Shown here: in pieces, positions 1-8,039 of the stretch
How the letters are laid out: every line of letters begins with the position of its first letter
Position numbering within the stretch: the stretch's first letter is position 1
Assembly: GCF_002487355.1 (NCBI RefSeq)
Contig: NZ_NTMG01000049.1
Coordinates: forward strand, 1-33,063
From: Candidatus Methanoperedens sp. BLZ2
GTDB lineage: Archaea > Halobacteriota > Methanosarcinia > Methanosarcinales > Methanoperedenaceae
Direction of reading: 5' to 3'
DNA length: 33,063 nucleotides
The notes under the pieces: generated by a model
Databases searched by the model: none
Told to the model about the DNA's origin: nothing
What the model saw: the letters and a program-made list of their open reading frames with translations, nothing else
Position numbers and translations under genes: made by a program

Positions 1-115
1 AAATGTAGAACTAGTGATTTTTTTTAAAAATAGGAAGTTTTGGGACAGCCTGTACGATACGTTTTAATAGTTTACTCAATAAACTATATATAGGGAATTA
101 TTGGAGGTTAGACTT
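1..115 (+). promoter_or_regulatory. upstream region and promoter of the alpha/beta hydrolase gene
   Basis: This is an AT-rich leader with two possible TATA elements: GTTTTAATA at 61-69 and TATATATAG around 85-93. A strong Shine-Dalgarno GGAGGT lies at 103-108, seven bases before the ATG at 116, which decides the start. The first TATA element would leave room for a short leader that includes the Shine-Dalgarno. No gene is visible in the first 100 bases. Confidence 0.45.
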
Positions 116-1063
116 ATGTCCCGACTTTCACTAATAATCATAATTCTGGGCGGTATCATAGCAGTGATCTTGATTGCGACCTACCCGAGCTATCGAAGCG
201 ACATCCGTGCAGCACGAGAGCGGGTTATGTCAGGAAGCCAGGTAATAGAGACCAGATGCGGCACGATCGAATATGCCACAATGGGAGAAGGCCCTCCTGT
301 GCTTGTGGTGCACGGGGCTGGCGGTGGGTATGACCAGGGGCTGTGGATAGCACGGGATAGTGTGGGCGAAAGTTTCCGCATTATCGCCCCTTCGCGTTTT
401 GGTTACCTGCGCACACCGCTTCCTCAAGATGCTTCCCCGGCTGCCCAGGCAGATGCACATGCTTGCCTGCTTGATGCACTTAATATAAGCAAGGTAGCTG
501 TCATGGGCGTCTCGGCTGGAGCACCTTCATCTATGCAATTTGCCCTGCGCTATCCTGAGAGGACTTCTTCGCTGGTGTTGATAGTGCCCGGAACTTATAC
601 CCCCGACAAACCTGTTGAAAGCCCAAGACCGGTACCTTTGCCATTCATACTTAGTATGATATTCAAATCGGATTTTCCACTCTGGATTGCAATGAAAGTA
701 TACCCATCGAGTGTGCTCTATACCATAGGAGTGCCTCCATCATCCCAGGCCAGGCTCACGGACGCACAAAAGGATGATCTCATGCGAAGTTTGCTCCCGT
801 TCAGTCCGCGTATAGATGGAATGGTTAATGAGGGTAAGATTGCCTCGTCCCTTAATCGGTATCCACTGGAGAATATCACTGCGCCGACACTGGTAATTAG
901 CGCTGCCGATGACCCATGGAAAACTTTTGATGCAGCTAAATATACTGCCGAAAATATACCTGGTGCGAAATTCATAGGGTTTGAAACCGGCGGTCATCTG
1001 CTGACCGGACAAGAGGAGGAAGTGCGGTCAGAAGTAGCACAGTTTATAAAGCAGCATAATTGA
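116..1063 (+). CDS. membrane-anchored alpha/beta hydrolase
   Basis: A 315-residue alpha/beta-hydrolase-fold enzyme; the substrate cannot be told. Residues 4-22 form one hydrophobic helix after a short basic N-terminus, which suggests a signal anchor holding the enzyme on the outer face of the membrane. The oxyanion-loop motif VVHGAGGG is at 64-71, the nucleophile elbow GVSAG at 131-135 (Ser133), a candidate acid at Asp265/266 (AADDPW) and the catalytic His at 294 (GGHLL), so the triad is complete. I chose the ATG at 116 over an in-frame TTG at 101 because GGAGGT at 103-108 serves the ATG. The next gene starts three bases after the stop, so the two hydrolases are probably co-transcribed. Codons look richer in G and C than in neighbouring genes, which hints at transfer from bacteria. 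Confidence 0.85.
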   Translation: MSRLSLIIIILGGIIAVILIATYPSYRSDIRAARERVMSGSQVIETRCGTIEYATMGEGPPVLVVHGAGGGYDQGLWIARDSVGESFRIIAPSRFGYLRTPLPQDASPAAQADAHACLLDALNISKVAVMGVSAGAPSSMQFALRYPERTSSLVLIVPGTYTPDKPVESPRPVPLPFILSMIFKSDFPLWIAMKVYPSSVLYTIGVPPSSQARLTDAQKDDLMRSLLPFSPRIDGMVNEGKIASSLNRYPLENITAPTLVISAADDPWKTFDAAKYTAENIPGAKFIGFETGGHLLTGQEEEVRSEVAQFIKQHN

Positions 1064-1066
1064 GGC

Positions 1067-2275
1067 ATGAAGATGAAGCAAACAAACGTCGCAATATCGG
1101 GTCATGTAAAGCCGGAGTTTGAGGCCGTGCAGGAAGCGTTCGTCGAGAACTTTACTCGCCGCAATGAGCTTGGGGCCGCCTGTTGCATATACTACCGTGG
1201 TGAAAAAGTCGTTGACCTGTGGGGCGGCGTCCGGAACAAGCGAACTTGCGAACCCTGGGAAGAAAATACGATGGTGATTGTGTTCTCCGCAACAAAGGGA
1301 ATGTCCGGTCTGGCTATGGCGCTTGCCAATTCGCGGGGCTTGTTTGATTACGATGAGCGTATCTCGAAGTACTGGCCGGAGTTTGCCCAACAGGGTAAGG
1401 ATAATATCACCGTCCGGCAACTGCTGGCGCACCAGGCCGGATTGTTTGCCTTTGATGAGACAGGGGACAAGAGCATCATAGCAGATCTCGACCGGCTGGC
1501 TGTGGTCCTGGCGCGGCAGAAACCGGTATGGGAGCCGGGAACGCGGCAGGCATACCATGGCATGACCCTTGGATACTACGAAAGCGAGCTTTTGCGCAGA
1601 GTCGATCCCAAACACCGAAGCTTAGGGCAGTACTTTCAGGATGAGATTGCAGCTCTGCTTGGACTGGATTTCTACATTCGCCTGCCCGAAGAAATTCCCA
1701 ATACGAGACTGGCTACCCTCGAGCAAGCTAACCTCTCTCTGGCAACGTTCCGCGCTCGCCTGCCTATCCCCTTTTTCCTCGCTGTGATGAACCCGCGCTC
1801 GAACATCAGACGTGCATTGCTGGGATCGCTCTTACCTCTGGATAAAGAACGCATCTATGCCAGGAATTTCGAAGTTCCAGCAGGTGGGGGAGTGGGAACA
1901 GCTCGCGCCATTGCCCGTGCATACAGCGTCTTTGCGACGGGCGGAAAAGAGCTTGGGTTGCGAGAGGAAACACTCCGGCAGCTCATGGCACCACCTGTCG
2001 CGCCTGTGCATGGATTCCACGATGAAGCCCTGAAAGTGGACATCCGATTCTCACTCGGTTTCGCAAAGCCCGGTCCGAAGAATCCTTTCGGTCATCCGGG
2101 CTCCTTTGGAATGGCGGGATCGGGAGGGTCATTTGGGTTTGCAGACCCGGAGGCTAAGATAGGATACGGATACGCCCCCAATCGGATGAATAGATACCTG
2201 GAGGACCCACGAGACCTTGCTTTGCGCAACGCAATGTACAGCTCGATTGGCGAGATAGATCCGTACCATAGGTGA
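1067..2275 (+). CDS. beta-lactamase-fold serine hydrolase (EstB-like esterase)
   Basis: A 402-residue protein of the class C beta-lactamase / penicillin-binding-protein-like family (Pfam Beta-lactamase type). Such stand-alone proteins are often esterases or peptidases, not true lactamases. The nucleophile motif SATK is at 74-77 (Ser74, Lys77), followed by the family marker LLAHQAGL at 119-126. A Tyr motif (YHG, 163-165) stands where class C enzymes have YxN. The C-terminal third carries the Gly-rich HPGSFGMAGSGG segment before GFADPE. There is no signal peptide, so it is probably cytoplasmic. It starts three bases after the alpha/beta hydrolase stop, with TGAGG just upstream; an ATG two codons in (1073) is also possible. 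Like its partner it has bacterial-style codon use. Which ester or amide it cuts is unknown. Confidence 0.85.
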   Translation: MKMKQTNVAISGHVKPEFEAVQEAFVENFTRRNELGAACCIYYRGEKVVDLWGGVRNKRTCEPWEENTMVIVFSATKGMSGLAMALANSRGLFDYDERISKYWPEFAQQGKDNITVRQLLAHQAGLFAFDETGDKSIIADLDRLAVVLARQKPVWEPGTRQAYHGMTLGYYESELLRRVDPKHRSLGQYFQDEIAALLGLDFYIRLPEEIPNTRLATLEQANLSLATFRARLPIPFFLAVMNPRSNIRRALLGSLLPLDKERIYARNFEVPAGGGVGTARAIARAYSVFATGGKELGLREETLRQLMAPPVAPVHGFHDEALKVDIRFSLGFAKPGPKNPFGHPGSFGMAGSGGSFGFADPEAKIGYGYAPNRMNRYLEDPRDLALRNAMYSSIGEIDPYHR

Positions 2276-2388
2276 GTTCGGAGTGGAGAGCTTCATTTAT
2301 TGAAGACGACCACGACCAACACTGTAAGGGCAATCACTTTCAGATAGCTTGCATTTATTTTATATCCTTTTGTATCATCAACTGATAT

Positions 2389-3642
2389 ATGGAAAGCCCG
2401 GATTCGCTATTTAGCGGCCAGAGCGATGCCCTGTGCATCCTCTGCCGCGGTTCAAAATTGCTATGCGGCAAGCAGAGGTGTCCGGTCCTTGTCAAATTCT
2501 ATTCGAACGTGAAAGTCAAATCCCTGACAGACAGCCTGAATATCGATGGCTCTTCCCCGCCGGGGGTTTTTATAGGCAGGATCGGCTACCCTTATGTTTC
2601 TGTTGGGCCCCTTATTCCCCCGACACACGGCGATACGACCCTTCTTGATACCCCTGAAATGTGGCTCGGGAAAAGTATCGATGAGATAGTGGATTTTCGC
2701 TCGCAGCTTGTCCGGGGAAAACATCTTGTTCATATAAGAGACCTTGACAGCAGCCGCATCGTAGAAGCTACCCGCGAGATGGCTCTTTGTGCATCTCCTA
2801 TTGATGTAGAGGCTGAATTCTTGAAAAAACCACATGCAAGGCTCGTACTGGATGATGAAGTCCAGCCTTTTGGCCCGACGGCTCCGCTTAAAAAGATCGA
2901 TGTAGGGAACACAAAATTCGACCGGAGGATGGAGAAGGCATTTAATGATACTGACCTCAAAGCAAAAGATGCAGTCCTGGAGCTTTATAAAAAAGATACG
3001 ATCATATCAAGCATCCAGAAAGCGTTCTCTGTGGGTGCATTCGGGGAAGGAAAAGCGCGCCGCTTTGTTCCGACAAGGTGGAGCATAACAGCAGTTGACA
3101 GCATGATAGGCGCGAATCTTATGGAGAAAATGAAGGATTTTCCCCTTATTAATGAATATCTTGTTTTTGAGTCGTGGCAGCTTGATAACAGGTTTGCCGT
3201 AATGATGATACCCCGCGCCTGGAGCTATGAACTTATTGAGGCATGGTATCCAAATACTGTATGGAACCCGTTCGGGAAAGATGTGGCAATAATGTCATCT
3301 TCCGAGGGTTATGAAGGGCGCACGACTTATGCTGAAATCGGGGGCTGCTATTATGCTGCGCGGCTTGCAGTGAATGAATATCTCGTAAAAGAAAGACGGC
3401 AGGCGCGCGTTGTGATCTTGAGGGAAGCCCATCCCGGTTATATCATGCCAGTGGGCGTGTGGAATGTAAGGGAGAATGTCCGGGCAGCCCTTAAGGCAGC
3501 GCCTAAAAAATTCTCATCTCTTGATGATGCTTTTTCATACATCTCTACAAGGCTTGTTATCCCGAAAGCCCGGTGGATCAAGGAAAGTACGGTTTTGAAA
3601 AATACATTATACCAGAGAGGACTTGAGGATTTCTTTACATAA
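2389..3642 (+). CDS. nreA: Nre-family archaeal DNA repair protein with zinc finger and PIP box
   Basis: A 417-residue protein of the archaeal Nre family (Nre_N and Nre_C domains). In Haloferax the NreA homologue acts with UvrABC in repair of mitomycin C damage and depends on PCNA. Near the N-terminus C16-x2-C19-x6-C26-x4-C31 forms the zinc-binding motif typical of the family. The extreme C-terminus ends QRGLEDFF-T, an exact QxxLxxFF PCNA-interacting (PIP) box. The core contains the conserved segment GRIGYPYVSVGPL at roughly 63-75. No good Shine-Dalgarno precedes the ATG, but a TATA-like TTTATTTTAT lies about 25-35 bases upstream, so the mRNA may be nearly leaderless. The radical SAM gene follows after 16 bases and is probably co-transcribed. 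Confidence 0.9.
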   Translation: MESPDSLFSGQSDALCILCRGSKLLCGKQRCPVLVKFYSNVKVKSLTDSLNIDGSSPPGVFIGRIGYPYVSVGPLIPPTHGDTTLLDTPEMWLGKSIDEIVDFRSQLVRGKHLVHIRDLDSSRIVEATREMALCASPIDVEAEFLKKPHARLVLDDEVQPFGPTAPLKKIDVGNTKFDRRMEKAFNDTDLKAKDAVLELYKKDTIISSIQKAFSVGAFGEGKARRFVPTRWSITAVDSMIGANLMEKMKDFPLINEYLVFESWQLDNRFAVMMIPRAWSYELIEAWYPNTVWNPFGKDVAIMSSSEGYEGRTTYAEIGGCYYAARLAVNEYLVKERRQARVVILREAHPGYIMPVGVWNVRENVRAALKAAPKKFSSLDDAFSYISTRLVIPKARWIKESTVLKNTLYQRGLEDFFT

Positions 3643-3658
3643 ATGCTAAGGTCATCAA

Positions 3659-4459
3659 ATGATAAAAGAAGTAAAAGTAAAAACTGCTCTCTCACCTTCA
3701 AAACTTCCCGGGCTTGAATATGCCCTTAATCCCTACAGGGGCTGCGCGCATGCCTGTGTCTATTGCTACGCGCCCTCGGTCATTCACTGGGATAAAGGGA
3801 AATGGGGCGAGCTTGTGGAGGTAAAAGTGAATCTGCCACGGATACTTTCAAAAGAACTCAGGGTAAAGAAAAAAGGTGTTGTGGGGCTTGGAACGGTTAC
3901 TGATCCTTACCAGCCTGCTGAGAAGAAATATGAAATTACGCGCCGGTGCCTTGAACTGCTGTCATTGCATGATTTCCCGGTTTGCATCCAGACAAAATCG
4001 TCACTTGTATTGAGGGATATGGATTTGCTGAAAAGTTTTTCAAACTTGGAAGTGGGTGTCACTCTTACAGCGCTTGATGAGAGCGTGAGGGCAAAAATGG
4101 AACCTGGCGCATCGACTGTTGAGGAGAGGTTACGTGCGCTGGAGGAACTTTCGAAAAATGGGATTAATACATGGGTTTTTTTGGGGCCGGTAATGCCATA
4201 TATTACTGATGTTGATGCGCTCGTTGATACCATCGCAAAGGTGAAACCGAAGTATATGCTTGTTGATAGGTTGAGGCTGAAGGAGGGAGTATGGGAGAGG
4301 GTTCGGGGATTTATTGCAGGATTTAAGCCTGAGCTGCTTGCTGATTATGAAAGGATTTTTTTAAGAGGGGAGGATTATTATAGAGAGATTTTTGAAGGGG
4401 TTAAGAGGAGGTGTGAGGAAAAGGTAGTGAGGTGTGAAGTTAATAGGTTGGGGGATTGA
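3659..4459 (+). CDS. SplB-like radical SAM protein
   Basis: A 266-residue radical SAM enzyme of the 'DNA repair photolyase-like' group (COG1533, SplB-related). The 4Fe-4S cysteines are C29-x3-C33-x2-C36 in the context NPYRGCAHACVYCYAPS, typical of this group. The motif GTVTDPYQPAE (about residues 81-91) is also characteristic. It is cytoplasmic and lacks extra cluster-binding cysteine sets. True spore photoproduct lyases repair a thymine dimer in spores. Archaeal members have no proven substrate, and their placement beside nreA suggests a nucleic-acid repair or modification role (inference). The start is supported by AAGGT a few bases upstream. A strong terminator follows at 4569-4606. Confidence 0.85.
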   Translation: MIKEVKVKTALSPSKLPGLEYALNPYRGCAHACVYCYAPSVIHWDKGKWGELVEVKVNLPRILSKELRVKKKGVVGLGTVTDPYQPAEKKYEITRRCLELLSLHDFPVCIQTKSSLVLRDMDLLKSFSNLEVGVTLTALDESVRAKMEPGASTVEERLRALEELSKNGINTWVFLGPVMPYITDVDALVDTIAKVKPKYMLVDRLRLKEGVWERVRGFIAGFKPELLADYERIFLRGEDYYREIFEGVKRRCEEKVVRCEVNRLGD

Positions 4460-4547
4460 GTTTTGAAATACGGCGAAACACAATCTTTGACGGCATATTT
4501 TAATAACCAGGAATACAATAATAAACTTAGTGTGATCGATCAGATAT

Positions 4548-4565
4548 CAGTCTGTTACCAGACTG
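4548..4565 (+). other. 7-bp perfect hairpin downstream of the radical SAM gene
   Basis: CAGTCTG (4548-4554) and CAGACTG (4559-4565) form a perfect stem around a TTAC loop, just before the terminator hairpin. It may add to 3'-end stability of the nreA-radical SAM transcript; this role is inference. Confidence 0.5.
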
Positions 4566-4568
4566 CCG

Positions 4569-4606
4569 GGGCGCTCGCTTGATGCCTGCGCCCTTCTGTT
4601 TTTTTT
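4569..4606 (+). terminator. intrinsic-type terminator after the nreA-radical SAM operon
   Basis: GGGCGC (4569-4574) pairs with GCGCCC (4588-4593) and is followed by a short spacer and a run of eight T residues at 4599-4606. The T-run is on the plus strand only, so the element ends the plus-strand operon and not the converging folD operon, whose stop lies a few bases further on. Confidence 0.7.
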
Positions 4607-4612
4607 GATGAC

Positions 4613-5485
4613 CTATTCACTCTGGATTTTCGCTGCCTCCAGCGTATGCTCCATAAGGATGGCTATCGTCATGGGACCCACGCCTCCGGGAACAGGCGAT
4701 ATCAATTTTACCTTTGGCAAAACGTCTTCAAAATCCACATCCCCATAGACCTTCTCATCCTGCCAGGTAATACCTACATCAAAAACGATCGCCCCTTCCT
4801 TCACCATATCAGCTTTGACCAGTCCCCGCACGCCTGTTGCCACAATGAGGATATCGGCTTTTTGTGTCTGGCTCTTAAGATCCTTTGAAAAAACATGACA
4901 TATCTTCACAGTCGCATTGCGGTTTAAAAGCATAATCGCGGCAGGCTTTCCCACAACATTGCTGTGCCCGACAACAACAACTTCCATTCCTTTCGGGTCG
5001 ATGTTATGTTCAGAAAGTGCCCTTATTATCCCTTTAGGAGTACAGGGAACAAAACCTTCGCTTCCGATTAGCATTTTACCCATATTGAGAGGATTGAAAC
5101 CATCCACATCCTTAATTGGCGCTATTTTCATCATCACTATGCGTTCGTCAATATGTTTGGGTAAAGGCAGCTGTACGAGTATGCCGTGTATCTCCGGACG
5201 CCTGTTCAAGGTATCTATGAGCCCGATTATCTCTTCCTGTTCTGTTTCATGGGGAAATTTGTGGTCTTCTGATATGATACCAACGCGTTTTGCAGCCCAG
5301 TGTTTAAGTTTTACATACAGTTTTGACGGGGGATGTTCCCCTACAAGAATTGTGGCAAGAGCCGGCTTTGTGCCATGTTCTTTTACAAATACCTCAACTT
5401 CGTTCTTTACTTTAGCTTCAATATCCTGTGCTATTTTTCTCCCATCTATTATTCTGGGATCAGTAACCTCGGGAAGCGGCTCCAT
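4613..5485 (-). CDS. folD: bifunctional methylene-THF dehydrogenase / methenyl-THF cyclohydrolase
   Basis: A 290-residue FolD. It interconverts methylene-, methenyl- and 10-formyl-tetrahydrofolate, feeding 10-formyl-THF to purine synthesis. The catalytic pair is visible as Tyr57 and Lys61 in SKLYVKLKHWAAKRVGI. Also present are the family motifs KDVDGFNPLNMGKML, the Rossmann segment VVVVGHSNVVGKPAAIML and the C-terminal PVPGGVGPMT. The length is normal for the family. It lies eight bases downstream of glyA on the same strand, so serine-derived methylene-THF made by GlyA is passed directly to FolD. THF-specific GlyA and FolD are known in Methanosarcina alongside the methanopterin pathway, so this is an expected archaeal arrangement. 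Confidence 0.96.
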   Translation of the reverse strand: MEPLPEVTDPRIIDGRKIAQDIEAKVKNEVEVFVKEHGTKPALATILVGEHPPSKLYVKLKHWAAKRVGIISEDHKFPHETEQEEIIGLIDTLNRRPEIHGILVQLPLPKHIDERIVMMKIAPIKDVDGFNPLNMGKMLIGSEGFVPCTPKGIIRALSEHNIDPKGMEVVVVGHSNVVGKPAAIMLLNRNATVKICHVFSKDLKSQTQKADILIVATGVRGLVKADMVKEGAIVFDVGITWQDEKVYGDVDFEDVLPKVKLISPVPGGVGPMTIAILMEHTLEAAKIQSE

Positions 5486-5493
5486 CAGTTACC

Positions 5494-6729
5494 TCACTCG
5501 TATGGGATCGGGAACTGGTTGCAAAGCTCAAGAATGGTTCTCCTTACTTCCTTGATCTTATTTGCATCATTAATGTTCCGGATGACCTCGTCGATCGCCT
5601 CTGCAATAATTATCATTTCCTTTTCCTTCATTCCCCGTGTAGTTGCAGCCGGCGTGCCTATCCGGATACCGCTTGTAATGAAGGGGCTTTTTGTCTCAAA
5701 AGGAATAGTATTCTTGTTAAGGATAATACCTGCTTCCTGAAGTTTTGCTTCAGCTTCCTTGCCGGTTATGCCAATCGGATTCAGGTCAACAAGCATAAGA
5801 TGGTTATCCGTGCCCCCTGATACAAGTTCGTTGCCTCGCATCATCAATTCACCAGCAACTTTTTTTGCATTTTTCACGATTTGCTTCTGGTAGTCATTGA
5901 ATTCTTTACTCATCGCTTCTTTAAATGCCACTGCTTTTGCTGCTATTACATGCATAAGAGGACCGCCCTGCATCCCCGGGAAAACCGTCTTATCTATATC
6001 TTTTGCATATTCTTCCCTGCACATTATCATGCCGCCGCGCGGTCCACGCAGGGTCTTATGCGTTGTCGTTGTAACAAAATCCGAATATGGCACAGGGTCA
6101 CAGTGTACTCCTGCAACAACCAATCCTGCAATATGCGCAATATCCGAAAGCAACATCGCCCCTGCCTCATCTGCAATTTCCCTGAATCTTTTAAAATCAA
6201 GTTCACGTGGATATGCGCTTGCTCCTGCAACTATGATCTTTGGTTTGTGTTCCTTTGCGATTTTTGATAATTCATCATAATCTATCGCTTTTGTCTGCCT
6301 TGAAACACCATACGGGACTATCTTAAATAATTTTCCTGAAAAATTCACAGGACTGCCATGTGAAAGATGACCACCGTGCGACAGATCCATGCTCATTATC
6401 GTATCCCCGTACTTGAGCATAGCAAAATAAACTGCCATATTCGCCTGCGACCCTGAATGCGGCTGTACATTGATATGTTCTGCCCTGAATAGTTTCTTTG
6501 CCCTGTCTATTGCAAGATTTTCTGCGGCATCCACAAACTCGCAGCCTCCGTAATATCTCTTACCCGGGTATCCTTCAGCATATTTATTTGTCATTACAGA
6601 GCCTTGCGCCTGCAGGACTGCGCGGCTTGCATAGTTCTCAGAGGCTATCAGGTTGAGTTTGGTTCTTTGCCTTTCAATTTCATGTCTCATTATTTCATAA
6701 ATTTCAGGATCTATTGTTTTTAACGGCAT
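5494..6729 (-). CDS. glyA: serine hydroxymethyltransferase
   Basis: A 411-residue PLP enzyme that splits serine into glycine and a methylene group carried by a pterin. The internal-aldimine Lys225 lies in [14 protein letters not shown]. The motifs [15 protein letters not shown] (48-62) and HSGSQAN (91-97) are standard for the family. The next gene, eight bases downstream, is folD, and purN lies 58 bases upstream, so the acceptor is probably tetrahydrofolate and not methanopterin (inference from context). A GAGG element lies about eight bases before the ATG on the minus strand. In the 58-base gap to purN, the motif ATCGTATGAT and a near copy CATATGATC are seen; their meaning is unknown. Confidence 0.97.
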   Translation of the reverse strand: MPLKTIDPEIYEIMRHEIERQRTKLNLIASENYASRAVLQAQGSVMTNKYAEGYPGKRYYGGCEFVDAAENLAIDRAKKLFRAEHINVQPHSGSQANMAVYFAMLKYGDTIMSMDLSHGGHLSHGSPVNFSGKLFKIVPYGVSRQTKAIDYDELSKIAKEHKPKIIVAGASAYPRELDFKRFREIADEAGAMLLSDIAHIAGLVVAGVHCDPVPYSDFVTTTTHKTLRGPRGGMIMCREEYAKDIDKTVFPGMQGGPLMHVIAAKAVAFKEAMSKEFNDYQKQIVKNAKKVAGELMMRGNELVSGGTDNHLMLVDLNPIGITGKEAEAKLQEAGIILNKNTIPFETKSPFITSGIRIGTPAATTRGMKEKEMIIIAEAIDEVIRNINDANKIKEVRRTILELCNQFPIPYE

Positions 6730-6787
6730 AATAATTCCTCTTAAGTTATTCTGTTATCATATGATCTATCGTATGATTCATCGTAAT

Positions 6788-7393
6788 TTATTTTATGATC
6801 TTCACTTTCCGTCCTTCAAGACGCAGCTTATTTTCGACGAATAATTTAACCGCTTCGGGATAAATCTTGTGCTCCTGCTCAAGTATCCTTTCCGCAAGAG
6901 TCTGGTCCGTGTCGTCTTCTTTCACTTCCACGCATTTTTGCAGTATTATGGGTCCGCAGTCAAGTTCTTCATCCACAAAATGAACTGTGCATCCCGCAAC
7001 TTTTACACCATACCTGAATGCCTGTTCCTGCGCATGAAGGCCGGGAAAAGCAGGAAGTAGCGCAGGATGGATGTTGAGTATGCGGTTCTTATATGCGGTA
7101 AGCAGTGTCTTTCCGAGAATTTTCATGTATCCTGCAAGAAGTATAAGTTGAACATTATTGTTTTTCAAAATTCTCAGGATCTCTTCCTCGTATAAGTCCT
7201 TTGATCCAAATCCCTTCGGATCTACATGAAAAGAATTTATTCCGTGTTTCCTGGCGCGTTCCAGTGCGTAAGCATCTCCTATATCGCTTACCACAACACA
7301 TATTTTAGCTTTCAGATAGCCATTTTCAATACTATCTATGATAGCCTGGAGGTTTGAACCTCTTCCTGAAGCAAGCACTGCTATTCTGGTCAC
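6788..7393 (-). CDS. purN: phosphoribosylglycinamide formyltransferase (GAR transformylase)
   Basis: A 201-residue PurN that moves the formyl group of 10-formyl-THF onto GAR in purine synthesis. The N-terminal GRGSNLQA phosphate-binding loop is at 10-17. The catalytic triad Asn107, His109 (NIHPALLPAFPG) and Asp145 is intact. It is the folate-dependent type, not the formate/ATP-dependent PurT, which fits the neighbouring glyA and folD. The start codon is GTG at 7393-7391 on the minus strand with AGGG six bases upstream. The three genes together make, oxidise and use THF-bound C1 units. Confidence 0.94.
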   Translation of the reverse strand: MTRIAVLASGRGSNLQAIIDSIENGYLKAKICVVVSDIGDAYALERARKHGINSFHVDPKGFGSKDLYEEEILRILKNNNVQLILLAGYMKILGKTLLTAYKNRILNIHPALLPAFPGLHAQEQAFRYGVKVAGCTVHFVDEELDCGPIILQKCVEVKEDDTDQTLAERILEQEHKIYPEAVKLFVENKLRLEGRKVKIIK

Positions 7394-7433
7394 AGGATGC
7401 CCTGATACCTTCAGGAATATAATAGCTTTTGGT

Positions 7434-7595
7434 TTATTTACGTTTATAAAATTCTGTTAATAAATCGTTGGTACAATTGATTTGCGCTTTTGCCATTCCC
7501 ACAGGGCAATCCGGTTTGTGTTTGTCGCCACAATGTAAGCAGCCTTTTTCGATAGCGCGTAGATAATCTATTTTAGATGTAAATAATTCGGTCAA
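7434..7595 (-). CDS. small 53-residue Cys-rich protein, putative metal-binding
   Basis: A short gene with a TTG start at 7595-7593 and the strong Shine-Dalgarno GAGGTGA (minus strand, plus coordinates 7601-7607) five bases before it; it ends in TAA at 7436-7434. The 53-residue product carries CLHCGDKHKPDC (C19, C22, C30) and another Cys at 41, a spacing fit for one zinc ion or a small cluster. It lies just upstream of purN on the same strand and divergent from the zinc-ribbon gene at 7722. I do not recognise the family. Support for it being real is the Shine-Dalgarno, the clustered cysteines and the exact fit between neighbours. An in-frame GTG at 7604 overlaps the Shine-Dalgarno and is less likely. 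Confidence 0.6.
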   Translation of the reverse strand: MTELFTSKIDYLRAIEKGCLHCGDKHKPDCPVGMAKAQINCTNDLLTEFYKRK

Positions 7596-7721
7596 ACTGT
7601 TCACCTCTTTCTTATGATAACGTCTGTAAAAATAAATGTTCTGTTTTGCATGATTTTGGGATTATCGCAAAAAACCCGTAAAGTTTTAATATATCCTGTT
7701 ATTATTAAGTTAAAATGGAAT

Positions 7722-8039
7722 ATGGTTTCAGAATTAAAAATCAAGTGCGATGACGAATATTCATTATCTGCGATCAATACAAAGAATGAAGTGATCAATG
7801 TTGTTGTTCGTAAATGCAATCATTGTAATGAAATAGTCCCGATAGTCGGAATATGTTCGGATTGCAACACAGAATATGAACACAAAAATACAGTGGAGAA
7901 CCCGGAAACAGGTTTTATCCATTTTATATATGAATGTTCAGGCTGCCCCCCGGCAAAAAGGAAAGCCCAGAAAATCATTAAAATAAATGATGGCAACAAC
8001 AGACAGTCAAGTGATGATTTGATAAAGAATTTCCTTTAA
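7722..8039 (+). CDS. zinc-ribbon protein of unknown function
   Basis: A 105-residue protein with CNHC (32-35) and CSDC (45-48), together a zinc ribbon, and a third CSGC at 72-75. The C-terminal tail is charged (KRKAQKIIK). I took the ATG at 7722 because the reading frame upstream of it crosses a TATA-like TTTAATATAT at about 7685-7694, some 30 bases before this ATG, pointing to a nearly leaderless mRNA. The stop overlaps that of the convergent mqnD within the palindrome TTAA (8036-8039). No family was recognised. It might bind nucleic acid or be a small regulator. Confidence 0.6.
   Translation: MVSELKIKCDDEYSLSAINTKNEVINVVVRKCNHCNEIVPIVGICSDCNTEYEHKNTVENPETGFIHFIYECSGCPPAKRKAQKIIKINDGNNRQSSDDLIKNFL

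Noticed and set aside
1028-1615. Minus-strand reading frame of 195 codons opposite the two hydrolase genes
   Set aside because: It lies antisense to clear serine-hydrolase genes, has no family motif and no ribosome site.
4917-5555. Plus-strand reading frame of 212 codons across folD
   Set aside because: It is antisense to a complete FolD with catalytic residues; the composition (Ser/Ile-rich) is that of a mirror frame.
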